Shown in pieces: positions 26,902-36,997 of a DNA stretch of 64,000 nt (its first letter is position 1; each line of letters opens with the position of its first letter). This DNA comes from Citrobacter sp. Marseille-Q6884 (GTDB lineage: Bacteria; Pseudomonadota; Gammaproteobacteria; Enterobacterales; Enterobacteriaceae). Location: NCBI RefSeq assembly GCF_945906775.1, contig NZ_CAMDRE010000002.1:558001-622000 (forward strand). The letters run 5' to 3'. Under the pieces are notes generated by a model. That model saw only the letters and a program-made list of their open reading frames with translations, had not been told where the DNA came from and did not search any database. The position numbers and the translations under genes are program-made.

Positions 26902-26937
26902 AGCTAACACGTGTACGCTGAACAAGTCCGATCAGTT
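26902..26937 (-). promoter_or_regulatory. FabR and FadR binding sites of fabA
   Basis: The stretch 26902-26919 reads, on the gene strand, AGCGTACACGTGTTAGCT, the FabR palindrome. 26921-26937 reads AACTGATCGGACTTGTT, a close match to the FadR operator. FadR activates and FabR represses fabA in E. coli. The FadR site overlaps the 3' end of ycbZ by 6 bp. Confidence 0.88.
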
Positions 26938-28692
26938 CGGAATAATGGCGTTCAGCCAACGTAGCGGCCATGGAAAACGGTGACGACCTTCCTGTTGCGT
27001 TGCGGTAGCAATACGCTCCTGGATAGTTTGCATCAGCGTTGTCTGGCCTTCACCGTCCCACACCAGATTTAACAATAATGGCAGCGCATCGGTCACATCG
27101 TCCACTGCCCAGATAGTGAATTTTTCTTCCTCAACGGCCTGTAACAACGCGGGCTGCAGACTCAGGTGTCTGACGTTGGCTGCAGGAATAATGACGCCCT
27201 GTGTACCCGTGAGTTCGCGTTGCTGGCAGATGGTAAAGAAGCCTTCGATTTTCTCATTCAAGCCGCCAACAGGTTGTGCACGACCGAACTGATCGACAGA
27301 GCCGGTAATGGCGATACTTTGATTAACCGGGACATCCGCAAGGGCGCTTATCAAGGCGCACAGTTCCGCCATTGATGCACTGTCGCCGTCCACTTCGCTA
27401 TAAGATTGCTCGAAAGTCAGTGAGGCTGAGAAGGGGATCTGCTGTTCAAGCTGCAGTTCCGACATCAGGAATGCCTGCATAATCATCATGCCTTTGGCAT
27501 GAATATTTCCGCCCAGCTCAGCTTTACGCTCGATATCCGTAAATTCGCCATCGCCAATGTGCACGACGCAGCTAATGCGAGAAGGTTCGCCAAACGCACG
27601 CGGGTGACCCGGAAATTCAATCACCGACAGGGCGTTGATTTGGCCAACACGCTCACCTTCAGTTTCGATAAGAATCTGCTCTTGCAGGATCTCATCCTGC
27701 ATACGTTCGGCGAGGAAACCTTCTCGCCATTCACGTTGCGCAAGCATCAAACTGAACTGCTCGGCATTGCAGGTTTCGCTCTCGCACAATGGCGCAACTT
27801 CTTTGAGTTGTCGGGTGATCCACAACGGGTTTAGCGGCAATGTGTCTTGCTCGCCAGTGTAGCGCACGGCCTCACGGATCAATACTGGCCAGGCATCTGG
27901 CGCGGGATACGGCAGCGTGTTGCGTCTGGCGGTATGCGTCACCCACTGACACCATTGCGTCATTGTTTCAGCATCGACTATTTGCAGGTTATCTTCAAAC
28001 TCGCTGTAAATGGCCTGTTCTGCCAGTTCGGGCTCCATTTCCTGGAAGTCTGCCAGCGATTCCCGCTCACCGACTAACACCACTTTCAGTTTAAGCGGCA
28101 TAGAAGGCACGGAGACAGGAAGCGGACGAGACTCATCAAAGGCAACCCAGTCAAATCGCTCGTGGCTGACAATGGCTTTCAGTCGCATCCACAGGAGTGG
28201 TTGAGCCAGAAGGGTGCGTAATGAGATAACAAGCACACCGCCGTTAGCCTGATGCACCAGCCCCGGTTGCAGCGTAATTTCGCCATTGAACTGACGCAAA
28301 CAGCCAAACAGTTGTTCGGCTTCAACCCAGTCAGCATTTACCACCTGAGTTAACGTCGCAAAATTGTCTTCTGCTTTCTCTGCTGTACGGTAACGGATGG
28401 TGTGACCAGAGATCTCGTAATGACCTCCGGTCAGGTTTCCGGCATCCATGTGCAACGCGCGCGCAGCCGTTGAAATAAGATTGAGATACTCAAGCTCTTC
28501 CGGCGCTTTAACCAGCATAAACGAGGATGTCGTCCAGTGCTGAAGAAGCTGCTCTAGCGCAAATTGTAAACGTGGTTGAGTATCACTGAGTAAGGTGTCA
28601 GTTTCGTCAGTGACGTGGGGCTGTGCAAATATTTCCTGATAACTGTCGGTATCAGGAACCAGATCACGCCATGCAAGTTTCGTAATGGTCAA
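26932..28692 (-). CDS. ycbZ: YcbZ, Lon-type protease-domain protein
   Basis: This 586-aa protein has the length of E. coli YcbZ. It has a Lon-like proteolytic domain at the C-terminus with the Ser-Lys dyad motifs DGDSASMAE (about residues 439-447) and GGLNEK (about 481-486). The N-terminal half resembles a degenerate AAA region without a clear Walker A. It is thought to be an ATP-independent Lon homologue, and its substrate is unknown. It lies upstream of fabA on the same strand and divergent from matP. Confidence 0.93.
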   Translation of the reverse strand: MTITKLAWRDLVPDTDSYQEIFAQPHVTDETDTLLSDTQPRLQFALEQLLQHWTTSSFMLVKAPEELEYLNLISTAARALHMDAGNLTGGHYEISGHTIRYRTAEKAEDNFATLTQVVNADWVEAEQLFGCLRQFNGEITLQPGLVHQANGGVLVISLRTLLAQPLLWMRLKAIVSHERFDWVAFDESRPLPVSVPSMPLKLKVVLVGERESLADFQEMEPELAEQAIYSEFEDNLQIVDAETMTQWCQWVTHTARRNTLPYPAPDAWPVLIREAVRYTGEQDTLPLNPLWITRQLKEVAPLCESETCNAEQFSLMLAQREWREGFLAERMQDEILQEQILIETEGERVGQINALSVIEFPGHPRAFGEPSRISCVVHIGDGEFTDIERKAELGGNIHAKGMMIMQAFLMSELQLEQQIPFSASLTFEQSYSEVDGDSASMAELCALISALADVPVNQSIAITGSVDQFGRAQPVGGLNEKIEGFFTICQQRELTGTQGVIIPAANVRHLSLQPALLQAVEEEKFTIWAVDDVTDALPLLLNLVWDGEGQTTLMQTIQERIATATQQEGRHRFPWPLRWLNAIIPN

Positions 28693-28877
28693 AGTTGATG
28701 TTTTTTAGTCTGTTGTAAAAAACGAGATTATACCGTAACCGCCAGCACTGCACACGCGGAAAGCACCACGAAACGGATGCGATGGCGCGCGACAGTTCAC
28801 AGGCTGGATATTCTTTTCTTCAGATGCTCAAAAAGCTGATATTCTGATAAGAGTTACACGGTAACATTGAGATCGCA

Positions 28878-29330
28878 ATGAAATATCAACAACTTGAAAA
28901 CCTTGAAAGCGGCTGGAAATGGAAGTATCTGGTGAAGAAGCATCGTGAGGGGGAATTGATCACCCGTTACGTGGAAGCCAGCGCTGCCGAAGAAGCCGTT
29001 GATTTGTTGCTAACCCTCGAAAATGAACCGGTTCGGGTTAATGCCTGGATTGAAAAACACATGAACTCTGCGCTGCTTAATCGTATGAAACAAACCATAC
29101 GGGCGCGGCGTAAGCGGCACTTTAATGCCGAGCATCAGCATACGCGTAAGAAATCAATCGATCTGGAGTTTATCGTCTGGCAGCGCTTAGCCGGTCTTGC
29201 GCAGCGACGTGGTAAAACGCTCTCAGAAACGATAGTGCAGTTGATTGAGGATGCAGAGCATAAAGAGAAATACGCGAACAAAATGTCTACGTTGAAACAA
29301 GATTTGCAGGCGTTGTTGGGAAAAGAATAG
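28878..29330 (+). CDS. matP: MatP, Ter macrodomain organiser
   Basis: MatP binds 13-bp matS sites in the terminus region, condenses the Ter macrodomain and links it to ZapB at the divisome. The 150-aa protein has the E. coli length, with a four-helix bundle, a ribbon-helix-helix region (about 100-125: KKSIDLEFIVWQRLAGLAQ) and a C-terminal coiled coil. I did not see a matS site in this window. Confidence 0.96.
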   Translation: MKYQQLENLESGWKWKYLVKKHREGELITRYVEASAAEEAVDLLLTLENEPVRVNAWIEKHMNSALLNRMKQTIRARRKRHFNAEHQHTRKKSIDLEFIVWQRLAGLAQRRGKTLSETIVQLIEDAEHKEKYANKMSTLKQDLQALLGKE

Positions 29331-29384
29331 GGCAGCAGTCGCGGTAATATGTTGAGAAACCGCGTTGTTCAGATCAATATTCAG

Positions 29385-29418
29385 ATGAAAAAAAACCCCG
29401 CAGCGCGGGGTTTTTTTA
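29385..29418 (-). terminator. Bidirectional terminator between ompA and matP
   Basis: CCCCGC/GCGGGG arms with a short centre have an A run on one side and a T run on the other. It can end both ompA (-) and matP (+). Confidence 0.92.
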
Positions 29419-29430
29419 TAAGACGATAAC

Positions 29431-30495
29431 TTATGCCTGAGGCTGAGTTACAACGTCTTTGATGCCTTTAACTTCGATCTCAACGCGACGATCCGGGGCC
29501 AGGCAGTCGATCAGTGCAGCGCGAGCTTTCACGTTGTCACAGGTGTTGCCGGTAACCGGGTTGGATTCGCCCATACCACGTGCGGAGATTTTGTCAGAAG
29601 GAATACCTTTAGAGATCAGGTAATCAACAACGGACTGAGCACGTTTCTCGGACAGACCCTGGTTGTAAGCGTCAGAACCGATGCGGTCAGTGAAGCCCAG
29701 AACCACTACGGAACCGTCTTTCGGATCCAGGTTGCTCAGCTGGCTGTACATCTGATCCAGAGCCTGCTGGCCTTCTGGTTTCAGAGTTGCTTTGTTGAAG
29801 TTGAACAGAACGTCAGACTTCAGAGTGAAGTGTTTGGTCTGTACTTCTGGAGCCGGAGCCGGAGCCGGAGCAACTACCGGAGCTGCTTCTTCCTGCTGGC
29901 CGAAACGGTAGGAAACACCTACGCTCAGCAGGCCGTTATCTGGACGACCACCAACGGTGTTCGCGTCACCGATGTTGTTGGTCCACTGGTATTCCAGACG
30001 GGTAGCGATATCAGGAGTAATTGCATACTCTACGCCACCAGCGAATACTGGGGATACACCAGTGTCGTGGTCTTTGAAGCCATTGCTGCTTTTAGCGTCT
30101 GCACGCCAAACCATACCACCCAGACGGGTATAAACGTCCAGATCGTCAGTGATTGGGTAACCCAGTTTAGCGGTCAGCTGAACGCCCTGAGCTTTGAAAG
30201 CGCCGTTTTGAGATACATCACCGTTAGCATAGCCTTTGTATGGCATACGACCTAACCAGTCGTAACCCATTTCAAAACCAACATACGGGTTAACCTGATA
30301 ACCACCGAACGCACCAGCACCCAGTTGGCTTTCGTGGGTAGGACCGGTGTTGTTGATCTGGTTGTTGCCTACATCATGGAACTGAGACCAGCCCATTTTG
30401 GCACCAGCATACCAGGTGTTATCTTTCGGAGCGGCCTGCGCCACGGTAGCGAAACCAGCCAGTGCCACTGCAATTGCGATAGCTGTCTTTTTCAT
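29431..30495 (-). CDS. ompA: OmpA, outer membrane porin/peptidoglycan anchor
   Basis: OmpA links the outer membrane to peptidoglycan and is a major surface protein. The 354-aa precursor has the signal peptide MKKTAIAIAVALAGFATVAQA and an eight-strand beta-barrel (about 22-190). A Pro/Ala hinge (VAPAPAPAPE) leads to the C-terminal OmpA domain, with FNFNKATLKPEG and the Asp/Arg peptidoglycan-binding motif around GFTDRIGSDAYN. The start at 30495 follows GAGGCGC. Codon use is strongly biased, as for a highly expressed gene. Confidence 0.98.
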   Translation of the reverse strand: MKKTAIAIAVALAGFATVAQAAPKDNTWYAGAKMGWSQFHDVGNNQINNTGPTHESQLGAGAFGGYQVNPYVGFEMGYDWLGRMPYKGYANGDVSQNGAFKAQGVQLTAKLGYPITDDLDVYTRLGGMVWRADAKSSNGFKDHDTGVSPVFAGGVEYAITPDIATRLEYQWTNNIGDANTVGGRPDNGLLSVGVSYRFGQQEEAAPVVAPAPAPAPEVQTKHFTLKSDVLFNFNKATLKPEGQQALDQMYSQLSNLDPKDGSVVVLGFTDRIGSDAYNQGLSEKRAQSVVDYLISKGIPSDKISARGMGESNPVTGNTCDNVKARAALIDCLAPDRRVEIEVKGIKDVVTQPQA

Positions 30496-30660
30496 TTTTT
30501 GCGCCTCGTTATCATCCAAAATTCGCCATGAATATCTCCAGAGAGATAACACGGTTAAATCCTTCACCCGGGGACCAGTTCAATAGTTACTCTACCGATA
30601 TCTGCGGCTTATGCCGAGCACCCCTGGCGATGTAAAGTCTACAACGTAGTTGAAAACTTA
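30496..30660 (-). promoter_or_regulatory. ompA promoter and long 5' leader
   Basis: The gene-strand promoter has TAGACT as -10 (plus positions 30636-30641) with TTTTCAAC upstream. This implies a leader of about 133 nt, the length known in E. coli, where it stabilises the message. The region around the start codon, GATAACGAGGCGCAAAAAATG, keeps the target of the sRNA MicA. The rest of the ompA-sulA gap (30661-30850) shows no gene. Confidence 0.78.
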
Positions 30661-30850
30661 CAAGTGTGAACTCCGTCAGGCATATGAAAAAAAAAGGCTT
30701 GTATACACACTATTTAACATTTATGGATGATTTATTGTGCTGCAAATACGCGGAAAACCGCTTCAGACAGGCATTCACACTAAAAATACGTTAGAGCTCA
30801 AAGCCAAATTGAGACATGAAAAAAAATTCCAGGAAAAATCCTAATTTTAC

Positions 30851-31360
30851 TCAATGATACAAATTTGAGTGAATTTTTAGACCAGAAAGGTGTCTCCCGC
30901 CAGGAGCCTGTGCACGGACAGGACGCATTATAAATCCCATCGCGTTACCTTCATCTGCTGCTTTCACCAGTTCAGCATGCTCATCTTCCGTTAATTCTTC
31001 TGTCAGCCAGCCGATGACGACACTGTAGTTGCCTGTGCGCAGTGCGCGCACCATTGACTCCAGCGTATGACAAGGAGAAAGCTGGTGGATTTGCATCACT
31101 TTCGTCAATGGGAGTCCCGCTGATTGAACCCATTCACGGCTCAATTTTTGCTGAGGCGTGAGCCAGAGTTGCCAACGTGATTGCTGACCCAATTGCTGAA
31201 GCAAGGGTAAAAGCAGTAATTGCGTCATCATGGGCTGGTCCTCGCGATAGACAACTTCACTAATAAGCCCGGCGGTCGCGTTCTCAGAAGAGACGCGCGC
31301 AATATTGCTTGATGCGGAAGAGAACGACGAAGAGCGATTTGCGTAGCCTGAAGTGTACAT
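30851..31360 (-). CDS. sulA: SulA, SOS cell-division inhibitor
   Basis: SulA binds FtsZ and blocks ring assembly during the SOS response; Lon degrades it. The 169-aa protein starts MYTSGYANRSSSF and ends with the Lon-recognised histidine-containing tail (NLYH). A consensus LexA box lies 24 bp upstream of the start. The 19 further upstream in-frame codons run through the LexA box and are not coding. Confidence 0.96.
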   Translation of the reverse strand: MYTSGYANRSSSFSSASSNIARVSSENATAGLISEVVYREDQPMMTQLLLLPLLQQLGQQSRWQLWLTPQQKLSREWVQSAGLPLTKVMQIHQLSPCHTLESMVRALRTGNYSVVIGWLTEELTEDEHAELVKAADEGNAMGFIMRPVRAQAPGGRHLSGLKIHSNLYH

Positions 31361-31381
31361 AATCAATCCAGCCCTGTGAGT

Positions 31382-31401
31382 TACTGTATGGATATACAGT
31401 A
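31382..31401 (-). promoter_or_regulatory. LexA box (SOS box) of sulA
   Basis: TACTGTATGGATATACAGTA is the consensus CTG-N10-CAG palindrome, with CTG at 31384-31386 and CAG at 31397-31399. It sits just before the sulA start. Confidence 0.95.
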
Positions 31402-31576
31402 ACCCTGCAACCAACAAAGATCAACCTAATTTTCGGAAACAGTCTCGCAATTTTTAGTCGCCGTCACGGGAAAAATAAAATTCATCTTGCCCCACAACAC
31501 TAAGTTGCCTATTTTCGTCATTAACGGATCCGTTATTACGAAGTATTCTTTTACGTTATGATTTAAAAGGATTTTT

Positions 31577-32191
31577 ATGAAGAAACTTTCCTATGACAGG
31601 ATCTATAAATCGCAAGAATATTTGGCATCGTTGGGGACCATTCACTATCGCTCATTGTTTGGCAGCTACAGTCTGACGGTTGGGGATACGGTCTTCGCAA
31701 TGGTCGCCAGCGGTGAGCTATACCTTCGGGCTTGTGAGCAGAGCGTACAGTACTGTGTAAAGCATTCACCTGTCTGGCTGACGTTTATGAAGCGAGGGCG
31801 GCCGGTCATACTCAATTATTACCAGGTGAATGATGCGCTATGGCGAAACCAGACGCAGTTGCTGTCGTTATCTCAGTATTCGCTGGATGCGGCAGTGAAA
31901 GAAAAGCAGAGTCGTTTTGCGCATCATCGCTTGCGCGAATTACCGAACATGACGTATCACCTGGAGTCTCTGCTGAATGAGGCCGGTATTAAAGATGAAA
32001 GCACGTTGCGCGTGCTGGGTGCCAGGATGTGCTGGCTGAAGCTTCGACAAAGTAATCCATCTCTGACGGTGAAAATACTCTTTGCCCTCGAAGGGGCGAT
32101 CAGCGGCGTGCATGAAGCGGCGCTCCCGGCAGTCCGTCGCCAGGAGCTGGTTGAATGGGTGAGTTCGCTTATGCCTGAACCGGGTTATTAG
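31577..32191 (+). CDS. sxy: Sxy/TfoX, competence and CRP-S coactivator
   Basis: Sxy helps CRP act at CRP-S promoters of DNA-uptake genes. The 204-aa protein has the TfoX N-terminal domain (YRSLFGSYSLTVGDTVFAMV, about 24-43) and the C-terminal TfoX domain (NMTYHLESLLNEAGI onward). It is a few residues shorter at the C-terminus than E. coli Sxy. Its end overlaps the convergent yccS end by 23 bp. Confidence 0.94.
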   Translation: MKKLSYDRIYKSQEYLASLGTIHYRSLFGSYSLTVGDTVFAMVASGELYLRACEQSVQYCVKHSPVWLTFMKRGRPVILNYYQVNDALWRNQTQLLSLSQYSLDAAVKEKQSRFAHHRLRELPNMTYHLESLLNEAGIKDESTLRVLGARMCWLKLRQSNPSLTVKILFALEGAISGVHEAALPAVRRQELVEWVSSLMPEPGY

Positions 32192-34322
32192 ACGGCGACG
32201 CGGCGATTTGCTGCTGCAACCGTCTGATTTCTGGCAGCAATGCAATCAATAATCCAACTTGCTGTACGACCAGCGGTTCTTTACTGTCCGGGCGCGGTTC
32301 AAGATGTTGAATTCGCTTTTTCAGTCCCTCAAGAGCCTGATATACGCGCTGCTCGTCAGCGAGTTGATGGTGAAGCGCATCATCAACATAGCAGACGGCA
32401 TCATCCAGCAATGCCAGAACTTCCGGGTTGGTCAGTTGCTCCCGGTGGGCGCCCAGGGCCGAAATATAGCTGGTAAAGGTATGGTTGAGGCACAGTAAAC
32501 GGAATGCGATTTCACGCGTTTGAGCCGTCACATCAGGTTCACTGGACATATTCGACACCACGGATGCCAGTTCTGCATCACGATTATGAGCGTCGCGACG
32601 GGCAATCCGGTATGCCAGCCGGTTATCTCGTCCCTGATGATATTGTTCGAGAATGGCGTCGAGGTAGCGACAGTTAGCATCCGTTGCACGTTCAATGACG
32701 CGCGGCAGGTTACGAAAACGCCAGTCAGGCCAGATAAAACTGACGGCGGCCCAGGCGATTGCACAACCGATCAGCGTATCGATGACGCGCGGTAGAGCCA
32801 CCTCAAAACCTTCGCCAAGCAGGTTAAAGCACAGTAAGACCAGCAGGGTAATAAACATCGTGGCATGCGCATACTGGACGTTGCGGAAGGCAAAAAAGAG
32901 CACGCCGGTAATCACTAATAATATCAACTGACCTTCCAGTGAGGGAACGAACCACAGGATTGGCAACCCAATGGCTATCCCCACTAATGTGCCGATAATC
33001 CTCAGCGCCAGACGATGTCGGGTTGCGTTGTAGTTAGGCTGACACACAAACAGACTGGTGAGCAGGATCCAGTACCCATGGTTCATCCCCGTGATCTGAA
33101 TAATGGCGTAACCCACGCAGAGCACCAGCGACATGCGGATCGCATGGCGAAAGAGGGCGGACTCAGGCGTAAAATTGCGGCTCAGACGCAGCCATATATC
33201 ACTAAACCCGTGCGGACTGTCATCGGCAAGCTGGTTTTCAGACTCATTTCGCGAGATGACCTGAGCCTGTTCGGACTCAATGGTTGCCAGCTGCGCATCG
33301 ATAGCACGTAGGTTGGAAAGCAAGAAACCTAACGTGTTGAGGAGATCTGCCGGTGCGCCGGTTGCACGCATGCGTTCGAGGGCGGCATCAAGATGTGTGA
33401 AGGCGCGTTCAAAGTGCGGATCGTGCTGGTAAGGCGTGCGCAATAATATACAGCGTGACAGCTGCGTACAGGCTTGTCCCTGCATTGACATCAATCGCTG
33501 AAAGCGAAACATCACGTCGCTGTGACGAAAATGGTCGCGTAGCGTCTGGTACTGAATATGCGATGAACTTGCCCGTTCATGAATATCCTGAGCGACAAAA
33601 TAGTAGTGCAGGGTGCGACGTGTACCACGTTGCCCACGGTCTCCGCGAAGACGGGTCAGTAATGACACCTTAGTTTGGTTTAGCGTCGCCATGAGCTGCC
33701 CGTTGGCCAGCGCTAAATCATAAAGCGGCGCCTGGCTTTCATCTTCGATATCAGGATCAAAAAGACGCGATTTCAGCTCCAGATAATGCGCCAATTGCTC
33801 GTAGCTACGGGCCAGATTATCTTGCAGAGGCCGGATCGGGAACAGAAGATGCCCGGTCAGCGTCAGCAGGTTGTACCAGATGGCGCCAGCAAGCAGCAGA
33901 ACCGGCTGTTGATACCACTGATCGTATAGCGAAGTCCCCAGCATGGTGTAAATCGCTATCAGCAGCGCACCGAAGGCAATTGTCGCATAGCGTTGGCCTA
34001 GCCCGCCAAGCAGAATAAAACCGCTGGTAGAGAGCGTTAATCCAAGGGCGAAAAGCCACGGCCAGGGGAAGAGGAGTTCCACGGAGGCGGAGGCAATAAA
34101 AAAACAGATCAGCGTGATGATCAAATTGCGCAGCCGTCCGGCGAGCCGGTCGTCCAGGTCGGTCAGTGCGGCAGCTACCATGCCCAGCGTGAGAGGGATA
34201 GTCAGCTTTACGTCACCCAGCCACCACGGCAGTGCCGTTGTGCCGCAAAGCGCGATGAAAATCCGTACGTAATACAGCCAGGTGCTGTTCCAGGTATAGC
34301 GTTTAAGCAGAGGACTTAACAT
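32169..34322 (-). CDS. yccS: YccS, FUSC-family inner membrane protein
   Basis: This 717-aa protein of the YccS/YhfK (FUSC/ArAE-type) family has two clusters of five to six membrane segments (about 20-165 and 395-520), each followed by a large cytoplasmic part. The length equals E. coli YccS. It is proposed to be an efflux-type transporter with unknown substrate. It lies 18 bp downstream of yccF on the same strand, so they probably form an operon. Confidence 0.95.
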   Translation of the reverse strand: MLSPLLKRYTWNSTWLYYVRIFIALCGTTALPWWLGDVKLTIPLTLGMVAAALTDLDDRLAGRLRNLIITLICFFIASASVELLFPWPWLFALGLTLSTSGFILLGGLGQRYATIAFGALLIAIYTMLGTSLYDQWYQQPVLLLAGAIWYNLLTLTGHLLFPIRPLQDNLARSYEQLAHYLELKSRLFDPDIEDESQAPLYDLALANGQLMATLNQTKVSLLTRLRGDRGQRGTRRTLHYYFVAQDIHERASSSHIQYQTLRDHFRHSDVMFRFQRLMSMQGQACTQLSRCILLRTPYQHDPHFERAFTHLDAALERMRATGAPADLLNTLGFLLSNLRAIDAQLATIESEQAQVISRNESENQLADDSPHGFSDIWLRLSRNFTPESALFRHAIRMSLVLCVGYAIIQITGMNHGYWILLTSLFVCQPNYNATRHRLALRIIGTLVGIAIGLPILWFVPSLEGQLILLVITGVLFFAFRNVQYAHATMFITLLVLLCFNLLGEGFEVALPRVIDTLIGCAIAWAAVSFIWPDWRFRNLPRVIERATDANCRYLDAILEQYHQGRDNRLAYRIARRDAHNRDAELASVVSNMSSEPDVTAQTREIAFRLLCLNHTFTSYISALGAHREQLTNPEVLALLDDAVCYVDDALHHQLADEQRVYQALEGLKKRIQHLEPRPDSKEPLVVQQVGLLIALLPEIRRLQQQIAASPSNNPVQA

Positions 34323-34340
34323 AAAGACGATGAGTCCTGA

Positions 34341-34787
34341 TTATTGAAAGCGGCGGCGCGCATTGGCTTCACGTGCGGCGCGGGCAGTTTCAACAGAGAC
34401 CACGCGACGACCGACGGGCCAGAGCGCAATGGCGGCAATCTTAAAGTTCGCAATGCCAACGGGAATACCGATAATCGTAATGCATTGCGCGATGCCGGAG
34501 GCAATGTGCAGCAGACACAGCCACCAGCCGAAGAAAATCAGCCAAAAGATATTCAGCAATGTTCCGCCGGTGTTCATCAGAACGCTTTGACCTGCCGGAT
34601 TGAGTTCATCCACGTGAATCGCTTCGTTGCCGAAGGGAAACAAAGACAGGCGAGTGATTTCCCAGCATGAGCGTGTCAGCGGCAGAGTAAAAATAAGCAC
34701 GATACTGACCAGCGTTGCCAGCAACCAGGCTAAGGTGGTGGCGAACCCCCCGAGTACAAAATTTAAAATATTCAGAACAGTGCGCAT
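34341..34787 (-). CDS. yccF: YccF, small inner membrane protein
   Basis: This 148-aa protein of the DUF307/YccF family has hydrophobic helices at about 5-35 and 70-105, and FPFG and IIGIPVGIANFKIA motifs. Function is unknown. The start MRTVLNILNF is the E. coli one. The longer upstream frame overlaps the divergent helD and is rejected. It is the first gene of a yccF-yccS pair. Confidence 0.93.
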   Translation of the reverse strand: MRTVLNILNFVLGGFATTLAWLLATLVSIVLIFTLPLTRSCWEITRLSLFPFGNEAIHVDELNPAGQSVLMNTGGTLLNIFWLIFFGWWLCLLHIASGIAQCITIIGIPVGIANFKIAAIALWPVGRRVVSVETARAAREANARRRFQ

Positions 34788-34910
34788 GAACCCTCGATAA
34801 ACTCTGATTTTCTGTGAATTCGGCAATTGTAACGTTTTTTTAGGCTGGAGCACGTTTTCTCTGGCGGTTACACTGAGAGTAAACCTCTTCGTGTGGATCC
34901 GCTTAAGTCT

Positions 34911-36965
34911 ATGGAACTGAAAGCAACTTCTCTTGGAAAACGTCTGGCTCAGCACCCTTACGATCGAGCCGTTATTCTCAATGCCGGTATTAAAGTTTCC
35001 GGCGATCGTCATGAGTATCTTATTCCATTCAATCAGTTACTGGCTATACATTGCAAACGCGGCCTTGTATGGGGGGAGCTTGAATTTGTGCTCCCGGAGG
35101 ATAAGGTCGTGCGCCTGCACGGTACGGAATGGGCTGAAACGCAGCGTTTCCATCATCACTTGAATGCGCGCTGGCAGCAGTGGAGTCAGGAAATGAGCGA
35201 GGTGGCTGCGGGTGTGTTGCAGGAGCAACTGGCGGCCATCGCAGCCCGTACTGACGACACTAAATGGCTGACGCGCGATCAAACGCTGGGGCTGCAACAG
35301 CAGATACGCCGCGCATTTGCCGCTCTGCCGCTTCCGGTCAATCGTCTGGAAGAGTTTGAAAACTGTCGTGAAGCATTACGACTGTGCCAGGCATGGTTAA
35401 AAGACATTGAAGCTTGCCGCTTGCAGCATAATCAGGCCTACACCGATGCCATGCTGGTGGAACATGCCGAATTTTTCCAGAACATTGAATCCTCGCCGCT
35501 GAATCCGGCTCAGGCGCGTGCGGTTGTGAATGGCGAGAAATCGCTGCTGGTGCTTGCGGGAGCCGGAAGCGGTAAAACTTCTGTCCTGGTTGCCCGTGCG
35601 GGATGGCTACTGGCGCGGGGTGAAGCAGCGGCAGAACAAATTCTGCTGCTGGCTTTCGGTCGTAAAGCGGCTCAGGAGATGGATGAGCGTATTCGCGAGC
35701 GGCTGCATACCGAAGAAGTAAGTGCGAGGACATTCCACTCACTGGCGCTGCATATTATTCAGCAGGGCAGTAAAAAAGTTCCGACGGTTAGCAAACTTGA
35801 AAACGATACTGCTGCGCGGAATAAACTCTTTATCACAGCCTGGCGCCAGCAGTGCAGTGAGAAAAAAGCTCAGGCCAAAGGCTGGCGACAGTGGTTAGAA
35901 GAAGAGATGCAATGGTCGGTACCGGAAGGAAATTTCTGGGACGATGAAAAATTGCAACGTCGCCTGGCTTCAAGGCTGGATCGTTGGGTTGCGCTGATGC
36001 GTATGCATGGCGGGGCGCAGGCAGAGATGATTGCAAATGCGCCGGAGGAGATCCGCGATCTGTTCAGTAAACGAATCAAACTGATGTCGCCGCTACTCAA
36101 AGCCTGGAAAAGCGCCCTGAAAGATGAAAACGCCGTTGATTTCTCCGGGTTGATCCATCAGGCCATCATCATTCTTGAGAAAGGGCGCTTTGTCAGTCCC
36201 TGGAAGCATATCCTGGTTGATGAATTTCAGGATATTTCCCCGCAGCGCGCGGCCCTGTTAGCCGCATTACGGAAGCAAAATTCGCAAACTACCTTGTTTG
36301 CCGTGGGAGATGACTGGCAGGCAATTTACCGTTTTAGCGGTGCGCAGCTTTCGTTAACGACTGCATTCCATCAAACGTTTGGCGAGGGCGATCGTTGCGA
36401 TCTGGATACAACATACCGCTTTAATAGCCGTATCGGAGAGATCGCAAACCGGTTTATCCAACAAAACCCCCATCAGCTCGTAAAACCGCTTAATAGCCTG
36501 AACGCAGGGGATAAGAAAGCCGTTACGCTGCTGGATGAAAATCAATTGGATGCGTTGCTGGATAAGTTATCCGGTTTTGCAAAAGCGGAAGAGCGCATTC
36601 TGGTTCTGGCGCGATACCATCATCTCAAACCCGCCAGTCTGGAGAAAGCGGCAACCCGTTGGCCTAAGCTACAGCTGGATTTTATGACAATCCATGCCAG
36701 TAAAGGACAGCAGGCGGATTACGTGATTGTCGTGGGGCTTCATGAAGGCAGCGATGGTTTTCCGGCTCCGGCTCGCGAGTCAATCATGGAAGAGGCGTTG
36801 CTTCCGGCAGTGGAAGATTTTCCTGATGCAGAAGAGAGAAGGTTACTGTATGTGGCGCTAACGCGTGCCCGACATCGGGTGTGGTTGCTGTTTAACACAG
36901 CGTCGCCATCCTGCTTTGTTGATGTGCTTAAACAACTGGATGTGCCGGTCGCCAGAAAGCCCTGA
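34911..36965 (+). CDS. helD: HelD, DNA helicase IV
   Basis: HelD is a 3'-5' superfamily 1 helicase related to UvrD, active in recombination. The 684-aa protein has an N-terminal domain of about 190 residues, then Walker A AGAGSGKTS (about 215), DEFQDISPQR (motif II), GDDWQAIYRFSG (motif III) and the C-terminal motifs TIHASKGQQAD and VALTRARHR. The ATG at 34911 (MELKATS) equals E. coli. An in-frame ATG at 34893 would add six residues. Confidence 0.96.
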   Translation: MELKATSLGKRLAQHPYDRAVILNAGIKVSGDRHEYLIPFNQLLAIHCKRGLVWGELEFVLPEDKVVRLHGTEWAETQRFHHHLNARWQQWSQEMSEVAAGVLQEQLAAIAARTDDTKWLTRDQTLGLQQQIRRAFAALPLPVNRLEEFENCREALRLCQAWLKDIEACRLQHNQAYTDAMLVEHAEFFQNIESSPLNPAQARAVVNGEKSLLVLAGAGSGKTSVLVARAGWLLARGEAAAEQILLLAFGRKAAQEMDERIRERLHTEEVSARTFHSLALHIIQQGSKKVPTVSKLENDTAARNKLFITAWRQQCSEKKAQAKGWRQWLEEEMQWSVPEGNFWDDEKLQRRLASRLDRWVALMRMHGGAQAEMIANAPEEIRDLFSKRIKLMSPLLKAWKSALKDENAVDFSGLIHQAIIILEKGRFVSPWKHILVDEFQDISPQRAALLAALRKQNSQTTLFAVGDDWQAIYRFSGAQLSLTTAFHQTFGEGDRCDLDTTYRFNSRIGEIANRFIQQNPHQLVKPLNSLNAGDKKAVTLLDENQLDALLDKLSGFAKAEERILVLARYHHLKPASLEKAATRWPKLQLDFMTIHASKGQQADYVIVVGLHEGSDGFPAPARESIMEEALLPAVEDFPDAEERRLLYVALTRARHRVWLLFNTASPSCFVDVLKQLDVPVARKP

Positions 36966-36969
36966 AACG

Positions 36970-36989
36970 CAGGCGGCAAATGCCGCCTG
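36970..36989 (+). terminator. Hairpin after helD
   Basis: AGGCGGCA (36971-36978) and TGCCGCCT (36981-36988) form a tight 8-bp stem just after the helD stop. There is no T run, so it may be a weak or bidirectional terminator shared with mgsA. Confidence 0.55.
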
Positions 36990-36997
36990 ACAGGCGG